Position numbers and translations under genes: made by a program. This document shows, piece after piece, positions 51,592 to 60,277 of a stretch of 64,000 bases of DNA (its first letter is position 1; every line of letters begins with the position of its first letter). Source of the stretch: Lachnospiraceae bacterium. GTDB lineage: Bacteria; Bacillota; Clostridia; Lachnospirales; Lachnospiraceae. The DNA lies in NCBI GenBank assembly GCA_902363835.1, contig CABJBM010000010.1, positions 62,001-126,000 on the forward strand, written 5' to 3'. The notes under the pieces were generated by a model that was not told where the DNA came from, searched no databases, and worked only from the letters and a program-made list of their open reading frames with translations.

Positions 51592-52973
51592 AGAGCTTAA
51601 GAAAACAGTTATCCCTTTCTATTTTGCTGACGCTCTTGATTACCATTGGCCTTATTGGCCTTCTTTCCAACTGGATTATGAACCGGGAATTTGAGAAATA
51701 CATCACCGGGCTGGGACAGGAGCGAAGAGAAAATATTGTTGATGATTTAAGCAGGCAGTACGATAGGTTTAAGCGGAGCTGGAAGCTTGACTACGTTCAT
51801 GCAATCGGCATGAATTCCCTGTATGACGGGTACATTATAAAGCTGTACGATGCAGGGGGAAACATGGTATGGGATGCGGAAAACCATGACATGAGCCTTT
51901 GCGGGCAGATCATGAATGAAATTTCGGCCCGCATGGAAGAGAGAGGTACTGAGGGCGGTTTTGTAGACCACACCTATGAGCTTCATCAGAATGGAAAAAA
52001 GGTCGGAACTGTTTCCATTAAATATTACGGCCCGTTTTTCATGAATGAAGCTGATTTTAATTTTATCAATGTCATGAATACAGTTTTACTGGTCATCGGA
52101 ATCCTGTCCAGCGCCTGTTCCGTGGTGATAGGGTGTCTCCTTGCCCGCAGAATATCCCGTCCAGTCACAAAAACTGCTTATATTGCCAAACAGATATCAA
52201 AGGGCAATTACAACATCCGGTTTGAGCCTGGAACAAAGATACGGGAACTTGATGACCTTGCGGATGCAATCAACCATCTGTCCGATGCTCTGGGAAATCA
52301 GGAAAAGCTGCGCAAGCAGATGACGGCAGATGTGGCTCATGAGCTGCGGACTCCTTTGACTGCTCTTGGTTCTCATTTGGAGGCAATGATCGAAGGCTTG
52401 TGGGAGCCGACACCGGAGCGGCTGAAAAGCTGCCATGAGGAAGTAAAGCGCCTTGGAACCCTGGTTCAGGACCTGGGGCAGCTGGCAAAGATCGAGGATG
52501 AAAACCTGGTTTTAAATAAATCCAGGACCGATCTTCTGGAAGTCGTCCATACGGTGTCAGATACCATGAAGGGAGAAATCACCAAGAAAAACCTGACCCT
52601 TTCCATAGAAGGCAATCAGGTCTTTGCTCAGGCGGATAAAAACAGATTCAGTCAGGTCATTACCAACCTGCTTTCCAATGCCGTCAAATACACGCCTGAG
52701 GGAGGAACCATACAAATCCAGGTATGTGAAACGGACCGTTTTGGGATTGTCAAGATAAAGGATACGGGAATCGGAATTCCTGAAAAAGAACTGCCGCTGA
52801 TTTTTGAACGCTTTTACAGAACCGACAAATCCAGGAACCGGAAATCCGGAGGCGCAGGTATTGGCCTTGCTATTGTCAGATCCATTGTCACCGCCCATGG
52901 GGGAACTGTGACTGCTGAAAGCGTGCAGGAGCAGGGAAGCTGCTTTACGGTGAGCATTCCAAAGGAAGGGTGA
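51588..52973 (+). CDS. Sensor histidine kinase
   Basis: The 461-residue membrane kinase has two transmembrane helices (about 9-28 and 160-185) around an extracytoplasmic sensor of about 130 residues (RQYDRFKRSWKLDYVHAIGM) and a HAMP linker (ARRISRPVTKTAYIAKQI). The HisKA domain has phospho-His near residue 251 (DVAHELRTPLTALGSHLEAM), and the HATPase domain has N-box NLLSNAVKYTPEGG, DTGIGIPEKELPLIFERFYR and GGAGIGLAIV. The start codon is GTG, overlapping the regulator's stop. The sensor has Met and His residues but no clear copper motif. Its ligand is not known. Confidence 0.93.
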   Translation: MKSLRKQLSLSILLTLLITIGLIGLLSNWIMNREFEKYITGLGQERRENIVDDLSRQYDRFKRSWKLDYVHAIGMNSLYDGYIIKLYDAGGNMVWDAENHDMSLCGQIMNEISARMEERGTEGGFVDHTYELHQNGKKVGTVSIKYYGPFFMNEADFNFINVMNTVLLVIGILSSACSVVIGCLLARRISRPVTKTAYIAKQISKGNYNIRFEPGTKIRELDDLADAINHLSDALGNQEKLRKQMTADVAHELRTPLTALGSHLEAMIEGLWEPTPERLKSCHEEVKRLGTLVQDLGQLAKIEDENLVLNKSRTDLLEVVHTVSDTMKGEITKKNLTLSIEGNQVFAQADKNRFSQVITNLLSNAVKYTPEGGTIQIQVCETDRFGIVKIKDTGIGIPEKELPLIFERFYRTDKSRNRKSGGAGIGLAIVRSIVTAHGGTVTAESVQEQGSCFTVSIPKEG

Positions 52974-53015
52974 AGATACACAGCTGGCTCCCCCGCCTTT
53001 ATGATGTCTGATTAA

Positions 53016-53045
53016 TTGTATAAAATAAATAAACTTGAATATAAT
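53016..53045 (+). promoter_or_regulatory. Promoter of the beta-propeller gene
   Basis: TTGTAT at 53016-53021, an 18-base spacer, and a perfect TATAAT at 53040-53045. The promoter covers the earliest in-frame TTG codon (53016), so translation should begin further down. Confidence 0.6.
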
Positions 53046-53072
53046 TTATTAAAAAATTTCCTGGTGAAGTTC

Positions 53073-54443
53073 ATGTTTCAAGATAAAAATAGCAGAGGAA
53101 TTCTCTCTTGTAATCAAATCGATCCCTCGGCGGAACGATATTTGAATCCGGACGATATTCATATTGTCGAAGGTTATCGGATTGAACCATTTATGAAAAA
53201 TTTGGATTCTCCAATTGGAATGGTATTTGATGAGGCCGGAAATGCTTTAATAGCTGATTCAGGATTGGCGACTGGAAATCCCAGAGTACTACACATGGTC
53301 AACGATAGTTTTGAGACGATTGCAGAAGATTTTGTTGCCCCAATATCGGGCATTAATTATTTAAACGGTGTCATATATGTGTCCCATAGAGGTTATGTAA
53401 CCAGGATAAACAGAGATGGTACAAGGCAGAATATCATTATGGGCTTGCCCAGTAATGGAGATAATTATAACAGTCCTGTTACTTTTTCACCTGATAATAA
53501 ATTGTATTTCGGCCAGGGAACTGTTACTAACAGCGGTGTTGTGGGAAATGATAACAAGTGGGTGACATCTTCACCGCTGCTATGTGATTATACCGGTGAT
53601 TATGTTATGCTTTATGGTCAGAATTTTGCCACCAGAAATATTCAGACAGAAGCTTTGCCCAATGCCACTGCAGTAACAGGAGCTTTTTCTCCTTATGGAA
53701 TACCTAATATTGAATATGAAATCAGAAAAAAATATATTAAAGCTTCAGGCAGCATCTTAAGGGCAAATCTGGATGGTTCTAATCTGGAACAAGTTGCCTG
53801 GGGATTCCGGAATCCGGCATACTTAAAATTTGATATCAACGGCCAGCTGTTTGCAGCCAACAATGGCTATAATCCCATTGGGAGCAGGCCGATTGAAAAT
53901 GCGACGGATGATTTTTATTATATTATACCTAATTTATGGTATGGCTGGCCGGACTATTCCGGAGGAGAGGCGGTAAACTCACCGCGGTTCACACCGAGAG
54001 GAGGGATTCAGCCAACACTTCTGCTTAAAAATCAGCCGAATGTTCCTCCAAGGCCTTATATTTCATTTCCGCCGAATTCGTCCATAAGAGGGTTTGAGTT
54101 TAATTATAATGAGGATTTTGGTCCCTATGGGGATGTTTACATAGCAGAATACGGCAGTACCATACATACAACCATCGGTGATTCCATATCCTATGCCAGT
54201 GCAGGACATAGGATATCGAAAATTGATATGAGATCCAGAACCATCAGCACGTTTGCAATTAATAAAACCGGATTTCCTGCATCGTTATCAAATGCAGGAG
54301 GGCTGGAAAGACCAGCCCATCTGATATTCGGACCTGACGGAGCAATGTATATTGTGGATACGGGATTTAATTCCATGGGAAATTCAGATGCATTTATACC
54401 CAGTACCGGAGTAATATGGAGAGTATACAGAACTGTTTCATAA
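53073..54443 (+). CDS. Six-bladed beta-propeller protein, sugar/sorbosone dehydrogenase-like
   Basis: About 456 residues with the blade pattern of the PQQ-dependent sugar dehydrogenase/sorbosone dehydrogenase-type propeller: LDSPIGMVFDEAGNALIADS, GVIYVSHRGYVTRINRDGT, GSILRANLDGSNLEQVAWGF, RNPAYLKFDINGQLFAANN, and late RPAHLIFGPDGAMYIVDTGF. No PQQ gene cluster is visible and I cannot identify active-site histidines, so enzymatic activity is uncertain. There is no signal peptide from ATG 53073, and an upstream extension is unlikely because a promoter covers it. It could be an intracellular or unconventionally exported lectin-like or enzymatic protein. Single-gene unit between the kinase and a convergent GH3 gene. 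Confidence 0.78.
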   Translation: MFQDKNSRGILSCNQIDPSAERYLNPDDIHIVEGYRIEPFMKNLDSPIGMVFDEAGNALIADSGLATGNPRVLHMVNDSFETIAEDFVAPISGINYLNGVIYVSHRGYVTRINRDGTRQNIIMGLPSNGDNYNSPVTFSPDNKLYFGQGTVTNSGVVGNDNKWVTSSPLLCDYTGDYVMLYGQNFATRNIQTEALPNATAVTGAFSPYGIPNIEYEIRKKYIKASGSILRANLDGSNLEQVAWGFRNPAYLKFDINGQLFAANNGYNPIGSRPIENATDDFYYIIPNLWYGWPDYSGGEAVNSPRFTPRGGIQPTLLLKNQPNVPPRPYISFPPNSSIRGFEFNYNEDFGPYGDVYIAEYGSTIHTTIGDSISYASAGHRISKIDMRSRTISTFAINKTGFPASLSNAGGLERPAHLIFGPDGAMYIVDTGFNSMGNSDAFIPSTGVIWRVYRTVS

Positions 54444-54478
54444 GAAGAGGCAACCTTATCCTGTTCTTAACTTTGCTG

Positions 54479-55735
54479 TCATAAAATTCCCAGCTTCAGT
54501 TTCCATACAAGGATCCGGATTACGGAAGCGTTGATCCGCTCCTCTGTCAGAATTCCATTATTCACAGCATTTAAGACGGCTGGAATCTGTGTATCAAAGT
54601 CCGTTGCAATCAGCAGGTCATTTCCTGCAGTAATGGCCAGAACAGCGGTATTGTCATCTGAGGTGACATTCTTAATTGCCTCCATACTAAGGTCATCTGT
54701 CATAATAACGCCTTGAAAGCCCAGAGATTCTCTTAAAATGTCATGAACAGCGGGGGAGAGGGAAGCAGGCGATTTTTCATCCATGGAAGTCACAATATTA
54801 TGGGATACCAGTATACTGTCAGCTCCGGCTTTAATACCGGCCTGGAAGGGCAGAAAATCGCTCCGGACAAACTGATCATAATCCCTGGTGTCCGTAGCAG
54901 ATCCTGTATGGGTATCTGCATTGCTGCCATAGCCTGGAAAATGCTTCAGTGCGCTGCCCATCCCGTCTTTTTTCATTTCTTCAACAACCGTTTTGACGTA
55001 ATCCGCCGTAGCCCCGGCTTCCTGGCCAAAGGACCGGCGGTAAATAAAATCACCGGGATCGGAAGAGACATCACAGACCGGAGCCAGATTCACATTGATA
55101 CCCAGTCCCAATAAAAGAGCCGCCTTTTCCCTGGTGTCGGTCTTGATGGCTTCCAGACCGCCCTGTTTGTACAAATTCTGGGGGGACTTAAATGGTTCGG
55201 GCCGAAAGGCCGTGTATTTGCTGACGCGGCACACAGTACCGCCTTCTTCATCCACTCCAATGAGCAGAGGGATGGAAGAAGCGCTCTGGTAGCTTTTCAT
55301 AAGCTCCCTGATGCCGGTTTTGGTCTCATCCTTAAAATCATCTCCAAACAGAATAAAGCCGCCCGGGTGGTAAGCTTTGATATCCTCAATGGCACTGTCT
55401 TTACGCAGGCGGACAAAAAACAGCTGGCCCACCTTTTCCTCCAGGTTCATGCCGGATAGCAGCTCTCTGGCCCTGGCTTCATGGGAATCGTCGCTTAAGA
55501 GTGGCTCTGTCTGTTGGGCTGCCCCGGGGTCTGAAGTCTCTGCAGGAACGGTATTTGCTGTAGTTTCCGTGGGACCGGGAGCAGGAGTGGTGTCTGTTTC
55601 ATTTGGAGCCGTTTCAGAAACCTCAGCGCTTTGAGCAGGGGGGCTGCTAATATCCGAAGCATACCTTCCGCAGCCTGTTATAAGGAGCGGAAGGAGGAAA
55701 AATATATAGAAAAGCATGTATTTGTATGATTTCAT
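54479..55735 (-). CDS. GH3 family beta-N-acetylhexosaminidase-like lipoprotein
   Basis: The 418-residue lipoprotein has a signal segment ending in LPLLITGC (lipid-anchored Cys22), a Ser/Thr/Pro-rich linker (about 25-70) and a GH3 N-terminal barrel with NagZ features: VGQLFFVRLR, LIGVDEEGGTVCR, the catalytic His/Asp region KHFPGYGSNADTHTG and the nucleophile Asp in VIMTDDLSMEAI. It lacks the GH3 C-terminal domain, which fits NagZ-like enzymes that remove N-acetylglucosamine from peptidoglycan or chitin. It is therefore a surface-anchored exo-hexosaminidase. AAAGGA precedes the ATG at 55735; its promoter is at 55809-55837. Confidence 0.9.
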   Translation of the reverse strand: MKSYKYMLFYIFFLLPLLITGCGRYASDISSPPAQSAEVSETAPNETDTTPAPGPTETTANTVPAETSDPGAAQQTEPLLSDDSHEARARELLSGMNLEEKVGQLFFVRLRKDSAIEDIKAYHPGGFILFGDDFKDETKTGIRELMKSYQSASSIPLLIGVDEEGGTVCRVSKYTAFRPEPFKSPQNLYKQGGLEAIKTDTREKAALLLGLGINVNLAPVCDVSSDPGDFIYRRSFGQEAGATADYVKTVVEEMKKDGMGSALKHFPGYGSNADTHTGSATDTRDYDQFVRSDFLPFQAGIKAGADSILVSHNIVTSMDEKSPASLSPAVHDILRESLGFQGVIMTDDLSMEAIKNVTSDDNTAVLAITAGNDLLIATDFDTQIPAVLNAVNNGILTEERINASVIRILVWKLKLGIL

Positions 55736-55808
55736 AAAAAGTCCTTTTCTGATCATCTGATGCTGTTATGTGTTCCCCTGCACCAGATATGTAATCTGTT
55801 TTATGATC

Positions 55809-55837
55809 ATTATATAGTTCATGAAAGCAATGGTCAA
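55809..55837 (-). promoter_or_regulatory. Promoter of the GH3 lipoprotein gene
   Basis: Read on the minus strand: TTGACC, a 17-base spacer and a perfect TATAAT, giving a start near 55802 and a leader of about 67 bases. Confidence 0.75.
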
Positions 55838-55873
55838 GAGAATGTAATTCATTGAAAGGAGAAAGTGCCATAG

Positions 55874-56668
55874 ATGAGCCGGCAATTTGACAAGCAAGTG
55901 AAACAGATAAAAAAAGAAGAGCATAAACTGCTTAACAGGAAAGAAAATCCAATATTGAAAGCTTCAATAGAGCCTGTTGCGGATAAAATCCAAAGTTATA
56001 TTCCGGAAAAACTGAAAACGGCTTTGGAGGGGGCATTTCATAAAGGATTTTGGCTGGTTTTTGAAAAAGGAAATATTTACATCGAAAAAACCTATAATAA
56101 AGATAAGATACAATTGGAATATGATTTAAATAATTATGCCCTGGGCAAAAGTGCCGAAAGAAAATACAGGAAGCGTTTAGACCGGTATTCCAACCATTCC
56201 CAGATGATTAATTCCTCTATTTCCGTCATAGAAGGAGGTGTTTTGGGGGCATTTGGAATCGGATTGCCGGATATTCCCCTTTTTTTATCTTTAGTCATGA
56301 AATCTGTCTATGAAATTGCCTTAAGCTATGGGTATCATTATGAAACAGAGGAAGAAAAAGCATATATTCTGCTTTTGATCTGCACTGCAATGACCAAACA
56401 GGAACGGCAGAAACAGTTTCATCAAAAGCTGGAAGCATTGGGCGATAGCATGGACTGTAAGATTAACACGGAAATAAATTTGGAAGAACTGATAAAAACA
56501 ACAGCAGGGATCCTGTCGGAGTCATTATTAACGGCAAAGTTTATACAGGGCATTCCGGTTGTAGGTGCGGTGGGCGGTTTTGTAAATTATAATATCATCC
56601 GTAAAATAAGCAAATTTGCCGGTGTGATGTATAAAAAGAGATTTTACATGAGGAAACAAGGGTCATAA
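55874..56668 (+). CDS. EcsC family protein
   Basis: The 264-residue protein fits the EcsC family: a charged N-terminus (KQVKQIKKEEHKLL), a small helical region, a central GVLGAFGIGLPDIPLFLSLVMKSVYEIALSYGY hydrophobic stretch that may associate with the membrane, and a C-terminal GIPVVGAVGGFVNYNIIRKI segment. The name comes from the third gene of the B. subtilis ecs operon, whose product is of unknown action. AAAGGAGAAA precedes the start. It is divergent from the GH3 gene and has no obvious operon partner. It is followed by a gene-free stretch. Confidence 0.85.
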   Translation: MSRQFDKQVKQIKKEEHKLLNRKENPILKASIEPVADKIQSYIPEKLKTALEGAFHKGFWLVFEKGNIYIEKTYNKDKIQLEYDLNNYALGKSAERKYRKRLDRYSNHSQMINSSISVIEGGVLGAFGIGLPDIPLFLSLVMKSVYEIALSYGYHYETEEEKAYILLLICTAMTKQERQKQFHQKLEALGDSMDCKINTEINLEELIKTTAGILSESLLTAKFIQGIPVVGAVGGFVNYNIIRKISKFAGVMYKKRFYMRKQGS

Positions 56669-56814
56669 ATTTTAAGAGGATATTGGAAGCCGGGTAATTC
56701 CTATGCAACGTCCTTAAGCCTGTCATAGCTGGATTTTCAGCAGATCCATGGTATTATCATATAATTGCTGCTTCCAATCAACTGCACCGGTTTTTCAATT
56801 GACTTAATAATTCT

Positions 56815-56850
56815 AAGCTTAGTGCCTTTATCCATAAGGGTGCTAAGCTT
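56815..56850. repeat. Long inverted repeat / hairpin
   Basis: Arms 56815-56830 and 56835-56850 pair over 16 positions (three G-U) around a 4-base loop; the outer eight pairs (AAGCTTAG / CTAAGCTT) are perfect. No T-run follows on either strand. It could be a weak terminator for the EcsC gene, or a remnant of a mobile element. Confidence 0.5.
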
Positions 56851-56996
56851 GTTTGGTTTCTATCCCGTAAGACTCTGATTGAAAGTGGATCGGTCATAAC
56901 AGCTTTTCGTGCAGATTCCTGCAAATAATAATTCCAACAGAATTTTATAACATCAGAATGCACTATCTGAAAATAGCAGATTCAAATATTTTGTTG

Positions 56997-57018
56997 GTTT
57001 ACTAAAAAGTAAGTAAAC
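56997..57018 (+). promoter_or_regulatory. Operator-like dyad upstream of the PTS promoter
   Basis: GTTTACT (56997-57003) and AGTAAAC (57012-57018) form an inverted repeat with an 8-base centre. The same half-sites recur at 57186-57192 and 57229-57235, and GTAAAC occurs again at 57240-57245, on the far side of the promoter. The pattern suggests multiple binding of one regulator, possibly the LacI protein at 63245. Confidence 0.55.
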
Positions 57019-57139
57019 AAAGAAAGTGTAAAAGCTGATGAGTTTTCCTTGAAAGGAAAATAAAATCATACAATATGCATAATAAAATGAAGAAAAGTTG
57101 TTGAAAATGCAAAAATATGGGATGAAAATCAGATTCATA

Positions 57140-57168
57140 TTGACAAGAATCGTAAATAATATTATACT
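57140..57168 (+). promoter_or_regulatory. Strong sigma-A promoter of the glycosaminoglycan PTS operon
   Basis: Perfect TTGACA (57140-57145), a 17-base spacer and TATACT (57163-57168). Transcription would start near 57175, and a GTTTACT half-site lies at about +12. Confidence 0.82.
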
Positions 57169-57268
57169 TCAAACATGGTAAAACAGTTTACTAAAATTGA
57201 TGATAAAGGTAATACATATGTACAAAATAGTAAACAAAGGTAAACCAAATAGAAAAGGAGTATTCAAA

Positions 57269-57703
57269 ATGATGGGAATCGTTGTAACGGGACACGGACA
57301 TTTTCCAACGGGCATTTTAAGCGCAGTGGCATTGGTGGCAGGCTGGCCGGATCATACTGTTGGTATTGATTTTGAAGAAGGCCAAAGCCCGGAAGATTTA
57401 AAAAAGTCCATGGAAAAGTCAATGGAATCTCTGGAGGGAGATGAGATCCTGATTCTTACAGATCTGCTGGGAGGCACACCTTTTAAAATGGGAGCAGCCA
57501 TAAAGGCAGAGAATCCGGACCGTAAGATTAAGGTAGTAGCAGGAGTGAATATGGCGGCTCTGGTAGAGGCAGTATTTTCAAGGTCCATGTATGATCTGGA
57601 GGAACTGGCAGCAGCGATTATCCGGTCAGGTAATGCTGGACTGGCAGACCTGGATTATTTAGGGTGTGATGGCGAAGAGCCTGAATTTGAGGATGGATTA
57701 TAG
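57269..57703 (+). CDS. PTS mannose/N-acetylgalactosamine-family EIIA component
   Basis: The 144-residue cytoplasmic phosphocarrier receives phosphate from HPr on the active-site histidine in MGIVVTGHGHFPTG (His9 or His11) and passes it to EIIB. LTDLLGGTPFKMGAA and VVAGVNMAALVEAV are also typical of the mannose-family EIIA. ATG 57269 (or the next codon) has AAAAGGAG 8 bases upstream; the open frame starts earlier at 57197 without a ribosome site. The other subunits follow after a GH88 gene (58970-61076), so the PTS genes are split around the hydrolase, as in streptococcal hyaluronate loci. Confidence 0.92.
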   Translation: MMGIVVTGHGHFPTGILSAVALVAGWPDHTVGIDFEEGQSPEDLKKSMEKSMESLEGDEILILTDLLGGTPFKMGAAIKAENPDRKIKVVAGVNMAALVEAVFSRSMYDLEELAAAIIRSGNAGLADLDYLGCDGEEPEFEDGL

Positions 57704-57756
57704 TTAAAAAAAGGCAGGGGACATTATTAATTAATAAGGTGAGGAGCAGAGACAGC

Positions 57757-58947
57757 ATGATAAAGAAAATTCGTGTAGAACCAATCGGCAAAACCCGGGA
57801 ATACCGGAGTGCATCCCTTCTTGCCAGAGAGGAAGTGGAGAAGGCCATCAACAAAGCAGTGGATCAGGTGCGCTGCAATATGAACTATTTTGGTACAGGG
57901 TTCCCATCGCCGGCCACAAGGGATCAGACATACGATATTATTGAGAATATAGAGTGGACCAACGGTTTTTGGACAGGGCTGTTATGGCTGTGTTATGAGT
58001 ATACAGGAGATGAGGATTTCCGCAGATGCGCAGAGCAGAACATAGCCTCCTTTTTAAACCGGGTGGAAAACCGCCTGGAACTGGATCATCATGACCTGGG
58101 CTTTTTATACAGTCTTTCCTGCGTTGCCGGTTATAAGCTGACAGGCTCGGAAGATGCAAAGAAAGCGGGAATTATGGCCGCAGACAAGCTGATGGAGCGG
58201 TATCAGGAAAAAGGCGGTTTCATCCAGGCCTGGGGAGAACTTGGCGCACGGGATAATTACCGTCTGATCATTGACTGTCTGCTGAATATTCCGCTGCTTT
58301 ACTGGGCGTCGGAGGTTACAGGAGATAATACATACAGGGCTGCGGCAAGGCATCACTATGAGACATCCTGCAACAATGTAATACGGGATGATGCTTCCGC
58401 TTATCACACCTTTTATTTTGATCCGGAAACAGGGACCCCTTTAAAAGGGATGACAAGACAGGGCTACAGCGATGATTCGGCATGGGCCAGAGGCCAGGCA
58501 TGGGGGATATACGGAATTCCGCTGAATTATAAGTATACCGGAGAAGACAGTGCATTCAATCTGTTTAAGGGGATGACCAATTACTTCTTAAACCGCCTGC
58601 CCAAGGATGACGTGTGTTACTGGGATCTGATATTTTCAGATGGCTCCGGACAGCCCAGGGATTCTTCTGCAGCAGCGGCGGCGGTGTGCGGCATTCATGA
58701 GATGCTTAAGTATCTGCCGGAAGTGGATGAAGATAAGGAAGCCTATAAATATGCAATGCACCGTATTCTCAGCTCTCTCATGGAACATTACGCAAATCCG
58801 GTTACTTATGCCGGTAAACCCCTCCTTCTTCACGGTGTATATTCCTGGCATTCAGGAAAAGGTGTGGATGAAGGAAATATATGGGGAGACTATTACTATC
58901 TGGAAGCTTTAATACGGTTTTATAAAGATTGGAACCTGTACTGGTAA
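57757..58947 (+). CDS. ugl: Unsaturated glucuronyl hydrolase (GH88)
   Basis: Cytoplasmic enzyme that hydrates the double bond of unsaturated uronic acid at the non-reducing end of glycosaminoglycan disaccharides made by lyases, splitting them into monosaccharides. The 396-residue alpha/alpha-barrel has WTNGFWTGLLWL, HHDLGFLYSL with Asp113, LIIDCLLNIPLLYWA with Asp173 (these match the catalytic Asp88 and Asp149 of the Bacillus enzyme by spacing), and GYSDDSAWARGQAWGIYG. ATG 57757 has GAGGAG 10 bases upstream; an in-frame GTG at 57739 is possible. Placed inside the PTS operon, it acts on the imported phosphorylated disaccharide or the released one. Confidence 0.93.
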   Translation: MIKKIRVEPIGKTREYRSASLLAREEVEKAINKAVDQVRCNMNYFGTGFPSPATRDQTYDIIENIEWTNGFWTGLLWLCYEYTGDEDFRRCAEQNIASFLNRVENRLELDHHDLGFLYSLSCVAGYKLTGSEDAKKAGIMAADKLMERYQEKGGFIQAWGELGARDNYRLIIDCLLNIPLLYWASEVTGDNTYRAAARHHYETSCNNVIRDDASAYHTFYFDPETGTPLKGMTRQGYSDDSAWARGQAWGIYGIPLNYKYTGEDSAFNLFKGMTNYFLNRLPKDDVCYWDLIFSDGSGQPRDSSAAAAAVCGIHEMLKYLPEVDEDKEAYKYAMHRILSSLMEHYANPVTYAGKPLLLHGVYSWHSGKGVDEGNIWGDYYYLEALIRFYKDWNLYW

Positions 58948-58969
58948 ATGTTTAAGGAGGAACAGCTTT

Positions 58970-59461
58970 ATGGAAATACCTAATATTGTATCATTCAGAA
59001 TTGATGAAAGATTAATTCACGGACAAGGGCAGCTGTGGATAAAAGCCCTGGGAGTGAATACCGTGATTGTGGCAAATGATTCAGCCAGCCAGGATCCCAT
59101 GCAGCAGACGCTGATGAAAGCAGTGGTTCCCAAGTCTGTTGCCATGCGGTTCTTTTCAGTACAGCATACCTGTGATGTGATCTTAAAGGCCTCTCCCAGG
59201 CAAACCATATTCATTGTATGCAAAACACCTGAGGATGCGCTGAAGCTGGTAGCAGGAGGCGTACCGGTAAAGGAAATCAACGTAGGTAATATTCACCACG
59301 GGCCGGGAAAGGAAGAAGTGAGCAGGTACATTGCTCTGGGGCCTGAGGATAAAGTTGCCTTACGGGAACTGCGGGACCGGTACGGCATTCGGTTCAATAC
59401 AAAAGCCACTGCATCCGGAGATGACGGAGCTGTAAAGGTGGATTTGAATAAATACTTATAA
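58970..59461 (+). CDS. PTS mannose/N-acetylgalactosamine-family EIIB component
   Basis: The 163-residue EIIB is phosphorylated by EIIA on the histidine of DERLIHGQGQLW (His17) and transfers the phosphate to the incoming sugar. Further family sequence: VNTVIVANDSASQDPMQQTLMK, FIVCKTPEDALKLV and INVGNIHHGPGKEEVSRYI. AAGGAGG lies upstream. It is directly followed by EIIC and EIID genes. The sugar is probably a glycosaminoglycan-derived unsaturated disaccharide or N-acetylgalactosamine, judged from the neighbouring lyase and GH88 genes. Confidence 0.94.
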   Translation: MEIPNIVSFRIDERLIHGQGQLWIKALGVNTVIVANDSASQDPMQQTLMKAVVPKSVAMRFFSVQHTCDVILKASPRQTIFIVCKTPEDALKLVAGGVPVKEINVGNIHHGPGKEEVSRYIALGPEDKVALRELRDRYGIRFNTKATASGDDGAVKVDLNKYL

Positions 59462-59488
59462 AAAAGGAAGGACAAGGAGGGAATTATA

Positions 59489-60277
59489 ATGACAATCAGT
59501 ATTATTCAATGTTTGTTAATCGGTTTATGGACCGGGTTCTGTCTTGCAGGCATGCTGTTCGGCATCTATACCAACAGGTGTCTGGTAATGGCCACAGGAG
59601 TAGGTCTCATTCTGGGTGACCTGCCCACAGGGCTTGCAATGGGAGCGATGGGAGAACTGGCATTTATGGGATTTGGTGTATCCCAGGGAGGTTCTGTACC
59701 GCCCAATCCCATGGGACCCGGCATCCTTGGAACCATTATTGCAATTACCATGAAGGATTCGGGGATTGACGTAGGGTCTGCCCTGGCTCTTTCCTTCCCA
59801 TTTGCTGTGGCGTTCCAGTTTGTGATTACCGCTACCTACACATTCACAACAACCCTTACCAGCTATGCTGGCAAAGCGCTTGACAGGAAGGATTTCAAAG
59901 GGTTCCGCATTGCGGCAAATGCCACGGTATGTGTATTTGCAGTGGTAGGTTTTATCATTGGATTCGGCGGTGCTTTCAGCTCAGAAGGGCTTCAAAAAGT
60001 GATTTCCCTGATTCCGGCGTGGTTAAGCAATGGCCTGGGAGTAGCAGGAAAGATGCTTCCTGCCATCGGATTTGCCATGATTCTCAATGTTATGGCAAAA
60101 AAGGAACTGATTCCCTTTGTGCTGGTCGGTTATATATCCATTGCTTATTTGAACCTGCCTGTCATGGGCGTGGCGGTAATAGGTACAGCCATTGCCTTGC
60201 TTATTTTTTTCAACGCCGGAAAGGGCGGCGGCGAGTCTGTAAAAGAAGTGGAGGTTGAATTTGAAGATGGCATATAA
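59489..60277 (+). CDS. PTS mannose-family EIIC component
   Basis: The 262-residue membrane subunit of the sorbose/mannose-type permease has about seven hydrophobic helices. Family features: FCLAGMLFGIYTNRCLVMATGVG at the start, GELAFMGFGVSQGGSVPPNP with the conserved substrate-region residues, and a late run AVIGTAIALLIFFN. Its last bases overlap the start of the EIID gene by 11 bases. It forms the membrane channel with EIID and selects the sugar. Length is normal. Confidence 0.93.
   Translation: MTISIIQCLLIGLWTGFCLAGMLFGIYTNRCLVMATGVGLILGDLPTGLAMGAMGELAFMGFGVSQGGSVPPNPMGPGILGTIIAITMKDSGIDVGSALALSFPFAVAFQFVITATYTFTTTLTSYAGKALDRKDFKGFRIAANATVCVFAVVGFIIGFGGAFSSEGLQKVISLIPAWLSNGLGVAGKMLPAIGFAMILNVMAKKELIPFVLVGYISIAYLNLPVMGVAVIGTAIALLIFFNAGKGGGESVKEVEVEFEDGI

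Larger units (their letters stand above)
56669..57196. other. Gene-free control region upstream of the glycosaminoglycan PTS operon
   Basis: This 528-base stretch contains no supported gene. A long hairpin lies at 56815-56850, a GTTTACT / AGTAAAC dyad at 56997-57018, and a small hairpin near 57040-57060. The strong promoter of the next operon is at 57140-57168. A minus-strand frame over 56778-56963 has no ribosome site that I trust and no family match. Confidence 0.65.

Noticed and set aside
53016..53072. N-terminal extension of the beta-propeller protein from a TTG at 53016
   Set aside because: A TTGTAT-18-TATAAT promoter covers these codons, and the added residues are lysine/asparagine-rich without signal-peptide character.
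56778..56963. Minus-strand 61-codon frame near the long hairpin, considered as a transposase remnant
   Set aside because: No recognisable transposase motif, no terminal repeats with target duplications, no ribosome site.
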